NCBI GenBank assembly: GCA_028554795.2
Contig: CM068839.1
Location: forward strand, 15,283,220 to 15,347,219
Direction: 5' to 3'
DNA: 64,000 bases
Source: Sinohyriopsis cumingii
Lineage: Eukaryota > Mollusca > Bivalvia > Unionida > Unionidae
The position numbers and the translations under genes are program-made. The notes below the pieces were generated by a model that was not told the DNA's origin, ran no database searches, and was given only the letters and a program-made list of their open reading frames with translations. Positions 49,601 to 61,600 of this stretch are shown here, piece after piece (the stretch's first letter is position 1; every line of letters begins with the position of its first letter).

Positions 49601-52600
49601 ATGCTGGAGTGTGCTTCGCAGATGAACCACTTGAGCTAAGAAGCTAAAGCTTGGTGAGTTATGTCTTGCTTTCCCATCTTTACTGGGGAAAAAAGTCATC
49701 ATGGACCCTTGAATGCCTTCCATGCATTTCATGCATCATCTATAATCATATACCAGGTTTTGCAAATCTGCCATTCTTGATGGATCGACTGAAGAAAGTA
49801 ACAAACAGCCAATCTCTGATTATCAGAGACAGCAACCTTTTCTTAGTTATGAAGCCTGGTTGGATAATATCTGAATAACCCATATGAACACATCATGAGA
49901 TAGATCATGTCCATCAAAAGTGGATGCATTCACAAGCCTAGCAGTCTGAAGCTTATCTATCAGAAAGTAAGTTGTCATGTGTAGTTTTAATTATGTACTA
50001 GAGACTGGCTTGAATTTATCAGAGTTAGCTATCAGAACTCAGGAAAGATTCCATCAGGGGAACAAGGTGAGTGACCAGGGCTGATTCGGATCAATATTGG
50101 CCAGCAGGTATGAAAAAGGTCCTTGTCATGACCTAATTATTCCTTCTCCCATGATGTGCCAGAAATCATGGAGTGGTAACTACTGATCATAACAGGTGCT
50201 AACTTTTTCAGTAAGCTAGCTGAGAAATTGAAGCTCACAATGAAGAGATGATGTCCTTGTACCAGCCTATAAAGACATGACATTCCTTTCATATGTCATC
50301 AAACTGAAGGGACTTCTCACTTGTGTGATCCTTCCATGTCTGAAGAGCTTAACTCCATTCTGCACAAGGATCTCTGAAAACAAGTCAGGAGTGAAGGAGA
50401 AGCCTGTCTGAAAACTTATGACCAGGGTTGTTTCAGCAGTTGTTAGTCGTTTCTGGACATTTCATCAGAAATGTCAGTTGCCAGAACAAGTTAGATGTTG
50501 TCCTAGGATTTGTCTCATCTGAGAGGAGCAATAAAAACAACTCTGACCCCTTATCTTCTGAATTATTCTTGGGAACAGAACATCAATTGCCCTGGCTTCT
50601 GGGTCCAGGAATGGAGAGACAAGGTGAGCAGCATGTGGTTCCACCTTGTTGCAAAGAGGTCTATCATCAGATTCACCCTAAGTGTGCAGATCTGATGAAA
50701 GACTGATTGCCACAGGGACCAGTGTGTGAAGTCTGGACAGGACAATGACCTTGCCAATGATGTTAACTTGTGCCAGGAATGCCAGTGCACAAAGTCCCAA
50801 ACCAGGATACATATGTCTAGTGACATCCCCCTCCCTGGTTTAAGGGATAAGTCACCACTACAGAGTTCTTGGACACAATGAGGTCACATTCCCACAGAGC
50901 AGATTCTTCTTCCAGGGATGGAATGCATTGATTATGGCTTTCATTTTCAGAAGGCTGATGTGAATGGCATTCTCCTCTAGCCTCAACCGATGCTGATTTG
51001 TAGAGAAAGTGACTAATAGTTGCCCTCTCCCCTCCCCCCATTTTAGAAATGGACTGTAATATCCAGTTGGAAATTTTCCAGAGTTATCCTTGCCATGAAC
51101 CATTCTCGGTTCTGACAGACACTGACATGGGTTGAGATCAAAATGGAATAATCTAACTGACACTGACATGGGCTGAGATCAAAATGGAATAATCTAACTG
51201 ACACTGATGTGGGTTTAGATCAAAATGGAATAATCTAAGTGACACGAAAACTGGCAATACTGTGATAAGAGAGTCAGGTGCAGAGAGTGAATATTAATTC
51301 AGTTGAGGTGAAGAAGGTTTGCAAAACTCTCTTGCAGAATCCACTATCATTTAGAATCAACTTGATTATATGTGACAAACAAGGCTGAGTATAAACATTC
51401 ATACCCTATTGAACAAAGTGCTGGGAAAGTGAGAGAGCTGTCTTATCCATGTTCACAAGAGACAAAAAGAAGATGAGGCAGTATATGTCCTGAATTAACC
51501 TTGAACTTATCATATTTTTTCAGTGATATTATTCAGATATACTGCTGTCATTGTTGAAGAGATTAACCTGAACAGGGTGACATTAATCTCCCTGGGGCTG
51601 AAATTAAGTCCGAGTGGGAGTATCTAGAAATGCAAAGTGAAGAAACCTGCAAGAAGCTGGAGGGATGGGATATGAGTAAAGACATCTGTTAAATTATGAC
51701 TGATCATGAACCTGTCCCTCTTCATGGAAAGTTTTACTGACTGTGCCATCTCCATTCGGATGCTTGGAGGGACATGTATTTGCTAAGCTGAATTAAGTTT
51801 ATAACTGATTGGAACTTTTTGTTAGCTTCTGGCACCAGGAATAGTCTTAAGGACAAACCCAGAAAGTTCAGCCTGTGACTTCGGTCATAGAAGGGGATGA
51901 TAAAATGGAAGTTGGGAGGGTGAACACATTCCATAGCCCCTCCAAAATGACTTGGTTCACCCATTTGTTTTCTCAAAAAAAGTTGATCCAGTCTGACAAA
52001 AATCAAGAAGCCTGGTACCTACAATCAGATTGCCAGTGGGCATCTTGGGCAAAGTCACTGGCAGTGAATACGAGGCTTTGAGAAGGAGAAACAGTTTCTC
52101 GCGCCTCTATTACACACTCTGGCAAATATGAAGGGCATGTTGCTACATAAAGTTCAGCAGGAGATAAAATGACCGCCGGAGAATGAGGCTCAGTCTTGTC
52201 TTCTGCTAGTGATCATCTTGACACTGAGAATGATATAGACATGGGCCAAAAATGATATAGACATAGGCCAAAAATGATATAGACATGGGCCAAAAATGAT
52301 ATAGACATGGGCCAAAAAATGGAAGGTGGAGGCAATATGAACGGAAAATTTGTTTTTGTCTGGCCTGCTTCCTATAATCCTAAATGTTTGCATTTATGCC
52401 TGCATAATCGAATTGATTACAAGCTATTTCAGTCACTGTGTGAGTGCAAATCTATAGAGAATTTATTACAAGCTATTTCAGTCACTGTGTGAGTGCAAAT
52501 CTATAGAGAATTTATTACAAGCTATTTCAGTCACTGTGTGAGTGCAAATCTATAGAGAATTTATTACAAGCTATTTCAGTCACTGTGTGAGTCTATAGAG

Positions 52601-55600
52601 AATTTATTACAAGCTATTTCAGTCACTGTGTGAGTCTATAGAGAATTTATTACAAGCTATTTCAGTCACTGTGTGAGTGCAAATCTATAGAGAATTTATT
52701 ACAAGCTATTTCAGTCACTGTGTGAGTCTATAGAGAATTTATTACAAGCTATTTCAGTCACTGTGTGAGTCTATAGAGAATTTATTACAAGCTATTTCAG
52801 TCACTGTGTGAGTGCAAATCTATAGAGAATTTATTACAAGCTATTTCAGTCACTGTGTGAGTGCAAATCTATAGAGAATTTATTACAAGCTATTTCAGTC
52901 ACTGTGTGAGTCTATAGAGAATTTATTACAAGCTATTTCAGTCACTGTGTGAGTCTATAGAGAATTGATTACAAGCTATTTCAGTCACTGTGTGAGTGCA
53001 AATCTATAGAGAATTTATTACAAGCTATTTCAGTCACTGTGTGAGTGCAAATCTATAGAGAATTTATTACAAGCTATTTCAGTCACTGTGTGAGTCTATA
53101 GAGAATTGATTACAAGCTATTTCAGTCACTGTGTGAGTCTATAGAGAATTGATTACAAGCTATTTCAGTCACTGTGTGAGTCTATAGAGAATTTATTACA
53201 AGCTATTTCAGTCACTGTGTGAGTCTATAGAGAATTGATTACAAGCTATTTCAGTCACTGTGTGAGTGCAAATCTATAGAGAATTTATTATGACCCAGGT
53301 TTAGTTTTAGTCTCTGGCAATCCCAGGGGACTATAAATAGAACATGTTGACTGTTTGTAAACCATGCAGCTAAGTCATGATTGGGCCTTGTGTATGTTTT
53401 AGCAAGCACACAATAAAAAATGTTCTATAAATATGTCCACAAATGAAAGTGTTCCTAAAGCTTCTTTTTATTACCTGCTACCATAAGCTACTGCTGAACC
53501 AGAACAGTGCTGCAATTTTTACAATGCAATCTCCTTCATTTGCAAGACATGAAGAAGGACAAACAAGAATTTTTAGGAACATAAGGATAATTTTTTCTAC
53601 AATTGATCTTAACGATCTTGATACTGGTGAATTGAAGTAAAAAGCTGGCAAAATGTAAGCTAACCTCAAATATGACAAGAGGCTTGCTGGCCTTTTCTTG
53701 TCACCCACAATGGCATGAATGCAAACCAGACACATCAGATTCAAAAGGTTAACTGCAGCAGACCTCAAGAGGCTTGCTGGCCTTTTCTTGTCACCCACAA
53801 TGGCATAAATGCAAACCAGACACATCAGATTCAAAAGGTTAACTGCAGCAGACCTCAAGAGGCTTGCTGGCCTTTTCTTGTCACCCACAATGGCATGAAT
53901 GCAAACCAGACACATCAGATTCAAAAGGTTAACTGGAGCAGACCTCAGAGAGATCAAATAACATAAAAATAATGAATCAGCCCTTAAAAACACCAAGTGG
54001 GGAGTAAACGTGTTTCAAGGTGTCCAACAAAAGCATCTAGGCACTATTTAAGCTTTGGCAGTATCTGAAAATAATGGAAGTCAAAATATTTTTATGTCTG
54101 ATTATAAATTCACAATTTAACCAATACTTTTAAAATCATTTATACTTTATACAAAAATAAATGTAACACAACTTACCTTTTGAAACAATTTTAATTCTGA
54201 CACAACTTCAATGGTTAACAGAGAAAAAATGTTCATTGCATTTTAGTTTACATTTTACCCCAATTTAAACAGATTTTGAGCCAAAAAATATCTTCAAAAC
54301 AATTTCTTTATTTTTTAAAATATGAAATCCAAATGATCAGTGTTATTTATATGGCCTTTTTCATTTTTGCTTAGATTTTCTTTTATGGAAAATGTTCATG
54401 TTTAAACAAAATACTGTTTTTTAAGGATGGTGCATGGAGTCTGACCTATAAATATTAGGTGGAAAGCTGAGGGTATTCTACATTGAAGTTTACCAGTACA
54501 CATACGAGAGCCCAAACAATATCATTTAATCAAATCAAGATGTATGACAAGAATACATTAAAAACCACTAAATCAGCCACAAACAGAAATCACAAAGGTT
54601 TGCAAGTGATATTTTGAATGTAGACTTTAAAAAAATTGGTCATCACACCCAAACAAATAAAAATCTGTCACAGAAAATAATGATCTCAAGAAAATATGTA
54701 CTTGCCTACAACAGGATGTAAATCCATTACTTACAGGGTACAGAGTTTTGTTCAATTTAGTGACCCACTCTGAAAGTCGGAGATTGAAGTTTATAACAAA
54801 CTCACCTCCCAATTCTTTTCAATTTCTATCTAATGATGACAGAAGAGAATATGCATTTATCGCACACAAAACAGAACAATATCCAGAGGGGGGATAAGCA
54901 GTGTTGCAACACCATGTGACAAAGCCATTTATTCAACAGATTATGAAAAGTGTCCTGTGGTAACCCTCAAATTTCTTATTAAAAAAATTCAACTGTATTT
55001 CCTCTATTCAGACATTCTGATGCTTACTCGAAAGCTTACAAATATTTGGTATAACTCCATGTCTTCTTTGGCATGGCAATCTACATCTTTTACTCCCAAC
55101 CTTTCCAAGTATGCTAAAAAATAATTGACTCACTGCCTTCAATCCATATGCTTTCAAGCTATAATATGACATTAGCTGAATTTTTTTTACAAAAAAAAGC
55201 TCTACAAAAAAATTATCTAACCTGCAAACTAAACAATGATTTAACTTCCCTATGTATGATTTTAAAAACTCAAAATCCTTCAAAGATAATTTTACCACTG
55301 TTGACAACAATATAAATGACGAAGCATATGTTCAAGATACCTGTGTCTTTTTATCAGATGATACAGGCAAAGCATAACATATAGATCTTAAATTGCCAGT
55401 TGTGACTTACAAAGGTAGCAGTGGAAACCAAAGAGATGGATGAGCAAGCCATCAGCAAGAATTCCCAGGATGAATGTAAAACCCAGAAGTACCAGCCATC
55501 CTTCACCAGTTGTCGGCTGATGAAAGACTTCAAATTCTGAAAGACAAAATCAAACATGATTAAGCCAAAGAATTAATATGACCAATAGCCAATCCCGAAC

Positions 55601-58600
55601 TTTAACACACTGATACTTGGTCATTATTATTAAGATCCTATACAATTGCAGAAATAAACTTCACCATAATCATTTTAAAACTTAGGGCGTAAATTTTGTC
55701 ATTCTCTTTGTGGCACATATTTCTCCCAGAGAAAAAGCAGAGTAGCCTAAGGTCAGTATTTATAACTGAAGCAAAGTAGGCCACATGAGATGAATACCAA
55801 ATTAATGACTATTCATATAAGAAATAAACACCAACTTCTGACTAGTTAATAGGTCTACTGATATTGACCAAGCAGTGTCAGGTCCAGGGATATTTCACTG
55901 TATTAATTAATATGTTCATATGACTGTAAATTAGGGATGGACGAGTAGGGAAATTTTGCCAGGTATTGGGTACAAGTACCCAGCAGGGTAGGATTTTATT
56001 ATTATTATTGGTCCCTCACGACTAAGCACACATCACCAAAATATCATGCTACTCAATCGGTGTTATATGCACTTGTGTGTAACAGACACACTTTCATCCT
56101 CAGTACACTAGTACAGGGAATGCACTCTGTTAAGGTTTCACCCTCAGTATAATAGTGCTAGGAATGCACAATGTTAAGCTTTCACCCTCAGTATATAGTA
56201 CAGGGAACGCACTGTGTTAAGCTATCAACCCCAGTACAATAGTAGAAGGAATGGACTGTGTTCAGCTTTCATCCTTAGTATAATAGTATGGGGAATGCAG
56301 TGTTAAGCTTCCATCTTCAGTACAATAGTACAGGGAATGCACAGTGTTAAGCTTTCATCCTTAGTGCAATAGTACAGGAAATGCACTATATTAAGCTCTC
56401 ACTCTCAGTATAATAGTACAGTGAATGCATTGTGTTAAGCTTTCACCCTCAGTACAATAGTACAGGGAATGCACTGTATTAAGCTATCAACCCCAGTACA
56501 ATAGTACAGGGAATGCACTGTGTTAAGCTATCAACCCCAGTACAATAGTACAGGGAATGTACTGTGTTAAGCTATCAACCCCAGTACAATAGTACAGGGA
56601 ACACACTGTGTTAAGCTATCAACCCCAGTAAAATAGTAGAAGGAATGGACTGTGTTAAGCTTTCATCCTTAGTATAATAGTATGGGGAATGCAGAGTGTT
56701 AAGCTTTTATATTCACTACAATACTACAGGGAAGGCTCAGTGTTAAGCTACCATCTTCAGTACAATAGTACAGGGAATGCAAAGTGTTAAGCTTTCATCC
56801 TAAGTATAATAGTACAGGGAATATATTGTGTTAAGCTCTCACTCTCAGTATAATAGTACAGTGAATGCATTGTGTTAAGCTTTCACCCTCAGTGTAATAG
56901 CTCAGTATAATGGAACTTGGAATGCACAGTGTTGAGCTTTCACCCCAAGTACAATAGTACAGGGAATGCACTGTGTTTAGCTTTCAACCTCAGTACAACA
57001 GTACAGTGAATGTATTGTGTTAAGCTTCCACCCTCAGTGCAATAGTACAGGGAATGCACTGTGTCAAGCTTTCAACCTCAGTACAACAGTACAGGGAATG
57101 CACTGTGTCAAGCTTTCAAACTCAGTATAATAGTACAGTGAATGTATTGTGATAAGCTTCCACCCTCAGTGCAATAGTACAGGGAATGCACTGTGTCAAG
57201 CTTTCAACATCAGTACAATAGTACAGGGAATGCACTGCATTAAGCTTTCAACCTCAGTACAATAGTACAGGGAATGCACTGTGTTAAGCTTTCAACCTCA
57301 GTACAATAGTACCTTGACAGCAGTGCATGTCTGACTCCAAACAGCAGTGACCATGTCACAGTGACCTTGACCCTTTCATCTTAAGAGCAAAAGGTTCTTT
57401 AATAACTGCAAGGGTAAATTTTTTATGAAGTTCACTGAGAGAAAATTGTGTCAAAACAAATTCATAATGTAAAAGCAAGTTTTTTTTATCTTAATTTGAA
57501 TGGCTTAGGCTTTTATTTTGACCATTTGATCTCAACATATATAATTTAATTCACTGTCTTTTAACCCCAACACTCAGTAGGTTTCTTTATTAACAAACAA
57601 GAAAGCAATCCCCAAATTCTGGTCACTGCACAAGGTATAGCTGAAATCAAATGTGGCAGAAAGACACTGTTAGAACAGTATATACTCTGCCAAGCATCAG
57701 GTGTGTAAAATACTGTGTTATAGATTAGAAGTGTGAGAATAAATGTGAATTATTCCTCAAATTAACAAACAAAATTTTAGGGATAAAGCAAATGAGTTTT
57801 ATCAAGAAAGAATTTTTGAACATGTAGGAAAGGACTTGGCAATAAGTCAAACCCATGTTCATTTCTTAGACTAATTACTGAAACAAAAATGATGAAATTC
57901 ATAGAAATGTGTCCATATGACACGGATGCCCCAATTAATATGAATAATGATGCGATATTGAATGGCAAAGGGTTAAACTAAGCAGGGGCCATAACTCCAT
58001 ATGGTTGTCAGACAATAGTGAAAATTAAACTTTATCCAGGTCTTCCAAATGCATAGTACTAATTCAGTTTCAATTCATAAAGGCATTAGAATTACTGAGT
58101 GAAAAACAAAAATTGGTGATACATATAAATGCATCAGACAAGATGACAGAATAGGACATGATGGGGGACATCAAATGAACATAGGTTATATGTGTTCATT
58201 AGTCAAGTTGTAGCCATTGATTTCACTCAAAACAAAAAGTCTGACTGCATGCATTACTATTTTTTTTAAAACAAATTTGATTTAAGCCAGTTTTAATATG
58301 GAATTTGAGTCTTTCAGTCCTGATTAGAGGATCTACAGGACATCATTCCTTTGTACTGTGATTTAATATGTTCATCAAAAGATAAACTCCATTCCCTATT
58401 GGCTTTTGAAAAGTTGGGAACATAAGTTCCTCACTATTGCCTATATATATACTCCAAAGATATGGCAGCATCAAAAACATGAAACATGTACAATACAGCT
58501 GCATTTAAGTTAGTTTTTATACAACAGCTATCCTAAGCCTTCATAGGGCTTTTTGACCAAAATTCAAGATATAAATAAACAAAGATTCTATACTGCCGCA

Positions 58601-61600
58601 TTTACATGTAGTCTGTAAATAAAACAAATATCATAAAGCTTTGCAGGTCTTTTTGACCAAATAACAACAGAACAAAAACCATCAACTTTAGTCTAGCAAA
58701 TTTAATTATGCACTAAGATTTAAATACAAAGGTGAAGAATAGAATTAGCAATTCTGAGGAGCTCATGTCCCCAACTTCACGGTGAAGATATCCATACTTT
58801 CTCTCCATGTATCTCCCTTATTTTCTACAATGGAACCAAGAAGGAGTGATATCATAATATCTCCACAAAGGAAACATTCTGATGCAGAAACATATTTGTG
58901 CTTGCCAAAGTTCAGCCAAAAACTCAAATTACAGATGAAACTCAATGTTGGTAATTAGACAAGCAAACAATGTTAGTGACTTTATGTCCACCACCCTAAT
59001 ATTTTGAGCATACATGAAAACGTGTCAGTACTTTGATTTCTTACCTTGATCTTATATGAGCCAATAATAACACCTAATACATCGTCCAGTAGATAATTAA
59101 CAAAACTGCATCCCACTATCTTAAACTAAAAGTTACTATTGAGAACTGGAAACATTGTTCTTAGACCGTGCCCATGAAGACAGGACCTCTAATGTAGGAC
59201 AAAACATACTCTTTGCACTGATTAAAGGTGTCAACATAATTACCCAGGTACTAAAATTACTTATACAGTATAGTCCATGTAACCACCCACCCCTAACATG
59301 TTTCCAAGTTCAGATCAAAGATTATATCTGGTGATGTCATTATTGAGCCAGACACAGAATAACAAGTATAGTTCAAGGCTCATGTCATGTGACACTGATC
59401 CATTGTAGTCCTCCGTCTATTGATTTTGTATTCTTGACATGTGAGACCATTTGGCTATGTACGTCAAACAGTTTCCTTATTTTCTATTTATAGTAACTGT
59501 ACATGTCATCCAAAGGAAACAGACAGGTTTTTTGAATTTGAAACATATCTGCCACTGATTCATTATAGTTTCATACACACTTAAGTAGCAGACCAGTCTA
59601 TATTACAATAAAAACATAGCGCCAAATATGAAGTGAAACGGGCTTTATTGATGGATGTTATATGACTTAAAATGTTAGAGGAGAGGGATTGGTTAAAATG
59701 AAGAACATGTTGCATCAGGAAAAGGACAAATCAATAGCACTTTACAAATTTTTTAAGAAGAATTTCAGCGAAAGTTAAAAACATGTGATGTAGACTAGTT
59801 AAAGTGAATGTTGTGCATAAAAAAAATTTGTTTTCTGTCTGTATGGATTTAGCTGATTTGCCACAAGAATTTTAACTGCAGATCCAGATAAGTAGCAAAA
59901 TTTATGTATGTTTTCAAGAATGTGTTCAGAATGTGCATTTTTGCCACTCGTATTAACAATAATTACATGTACGCTTATATCTCTTGGGGGACTGACAGGT
60001 ATGAACTTGAGACAATGCGGTTCAAGCTCACATTTAATATAATTTCCCTTTGATCGGGTACCCGGGTAACCTATCTTTAGGATCGATGAGTACACGGGTG
60101 ACTTTTTCTAAAATTTTGACATCTATAGTAATGATACAAAAGTGTAACAAGAGTCAGTAATAAAATTTACCAGGTAAACATGAAGGTGTGATGGAAGTTG
60201 GGATGACAGACAAATGAAGAAGGGGTTGGACAACAGGGGGAGGGAAATGTAATTACTATTATATCTCTTGCTGTTAGCAAAAAGATGGCAACAATAAATA
60301 TACCCATGGCAGATATGTATATGAAAGAGACTGCATGTGACAGATACTTACGAGCTGACACGTTTGGAAAGGTATCTGTGGAATAGAAAAAAAATCATCT
60401 GAACCTCTTTAATTTACTAAAAGCCTAATGGTATATAAAATCCAGCCTGAAACGATAAAGTTACCAATGTAAATGGCATGATAAAAATGATAATATTTCT
60501 AAATGCATATTTTGTAATATAAGGTTCATTAATTCATTTTAACACAGATGAAATAACAACAAGGAAAATGCTACGTTTATTTTTACAGTACTCTACCATG
60601 GTCAAGTTTCCATCTGTCCTATACAGTTATAAGATGGATTCACTTTTCTTGTGCTTTTTACAAAAAGGTACCCTTTTTGGAAATGAGATTAAAAACATGT
60701 TTACATCTAAAGTAATGGTAAGTTAAAGTAAAAAATTAATTAAATACAGAAAAATTTCAATCTCAATAGCTTTAGGGGGTCAAATGAAAACATTAAGTAC
60801 TACAAGATAAAATAAAAAAGAAAGATGTCACAAATCTGTAAATTGCATATAAAATAAAAAATATTGCAAAAACTATACAATCCTACAAAAATATGGGGTA
60901 AACTTTTCTTCTAATAAACCTCATCCTCTTAAAAAGTGATACATAGGATTAGACAGATATGTGGGTTGGAAGGTAGGTAAAAAGAATAACAGATGAGAGA
61001 AAAAAGAGGAAAGGAAGAATACAGATTTAACCCATCTAATAATTACTGGTCACCAGTTACTATAAGCATAAAGCTGGGATAAAGGAGACTGTAAAATAGC
61101 AGTTACTGGTCACAATGAACTGGTGGTTGATATATACAACCAAAATGTATAAGAAATTTCAAGGGGACTGAAAATGGTGATCTTTGTGGGCAGGTGGTCT
61201 TTATATAAAAATTGTGTTACACCAGATTTTGGTTGTATATAGCCTTTACATAGATTTTTAATTACCATTTTTGTTCACAGACAAAACAGATGGATGGATG
61301 GATTTGAGTGGGTGGGTGGGTGATCAATAGATGGATGGATAGATTGACAGATAGACAGCATCATGTGTGGAAGGAAACAAAAACATTAAAAGCCATATGA
61401 CAACTAAATCACATAATGAATAAGGAACATCAAACCAAAAACTATTAGATAAATATATATCTGATCTAAGGAAGAAAAAAAAATGCAGAAACTTCAAACA
61501 CGTTATATTTTACCTTAAGCTTTCTTTGCCAATTCTTAATTACTTTTACCATCATTCAAAACAGGCTACATACACACTGCCTGTCCTGACAGTCATAACT

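Larger units (their letters stand above)
48900..52080 (-). mobile_element. DIRS-type retroelement remnant 2 (RT, RNase H, tyrosine recombinase)
   Basis: Minus strand, same orientation as the host gene. 52006-51734 gives LFLVPEANKKFQSVINLIQL then SKYM, the reverse transcriptase 'FLVPKKNGKFRPVIDLRxLN' block. About 50990-50900 gives HISLLKMKAIINAFHPWKKN and VSKNSVVVTY (RNase H). About 50720-50600 gives HQICTLRVNLMIDLFATRWN, the post-RNase H 'DLFATR.N' block. 50280-50150 gives FSASLLKKLAPVMISSYHSM then IS, the recombinase core-binding region. The low-coordinate end has 'attagaagaataataggagg', as in remnant 1. Numerous stops and frameshifts; inactive. Confidence 0.7.

Noticed and set aside
53478-53996. 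172-codon minus-strand ORF
   Set aside because: Most of it is the 90-bp triplication read three times; no domain outside the repeat.
55354-55557. Minus-strand 67-codon frame with membrane-like sequence
   Set aside because: It is another frame of the TM4 exon; only the phase-consistent frame matches the ZDHHC1 family.
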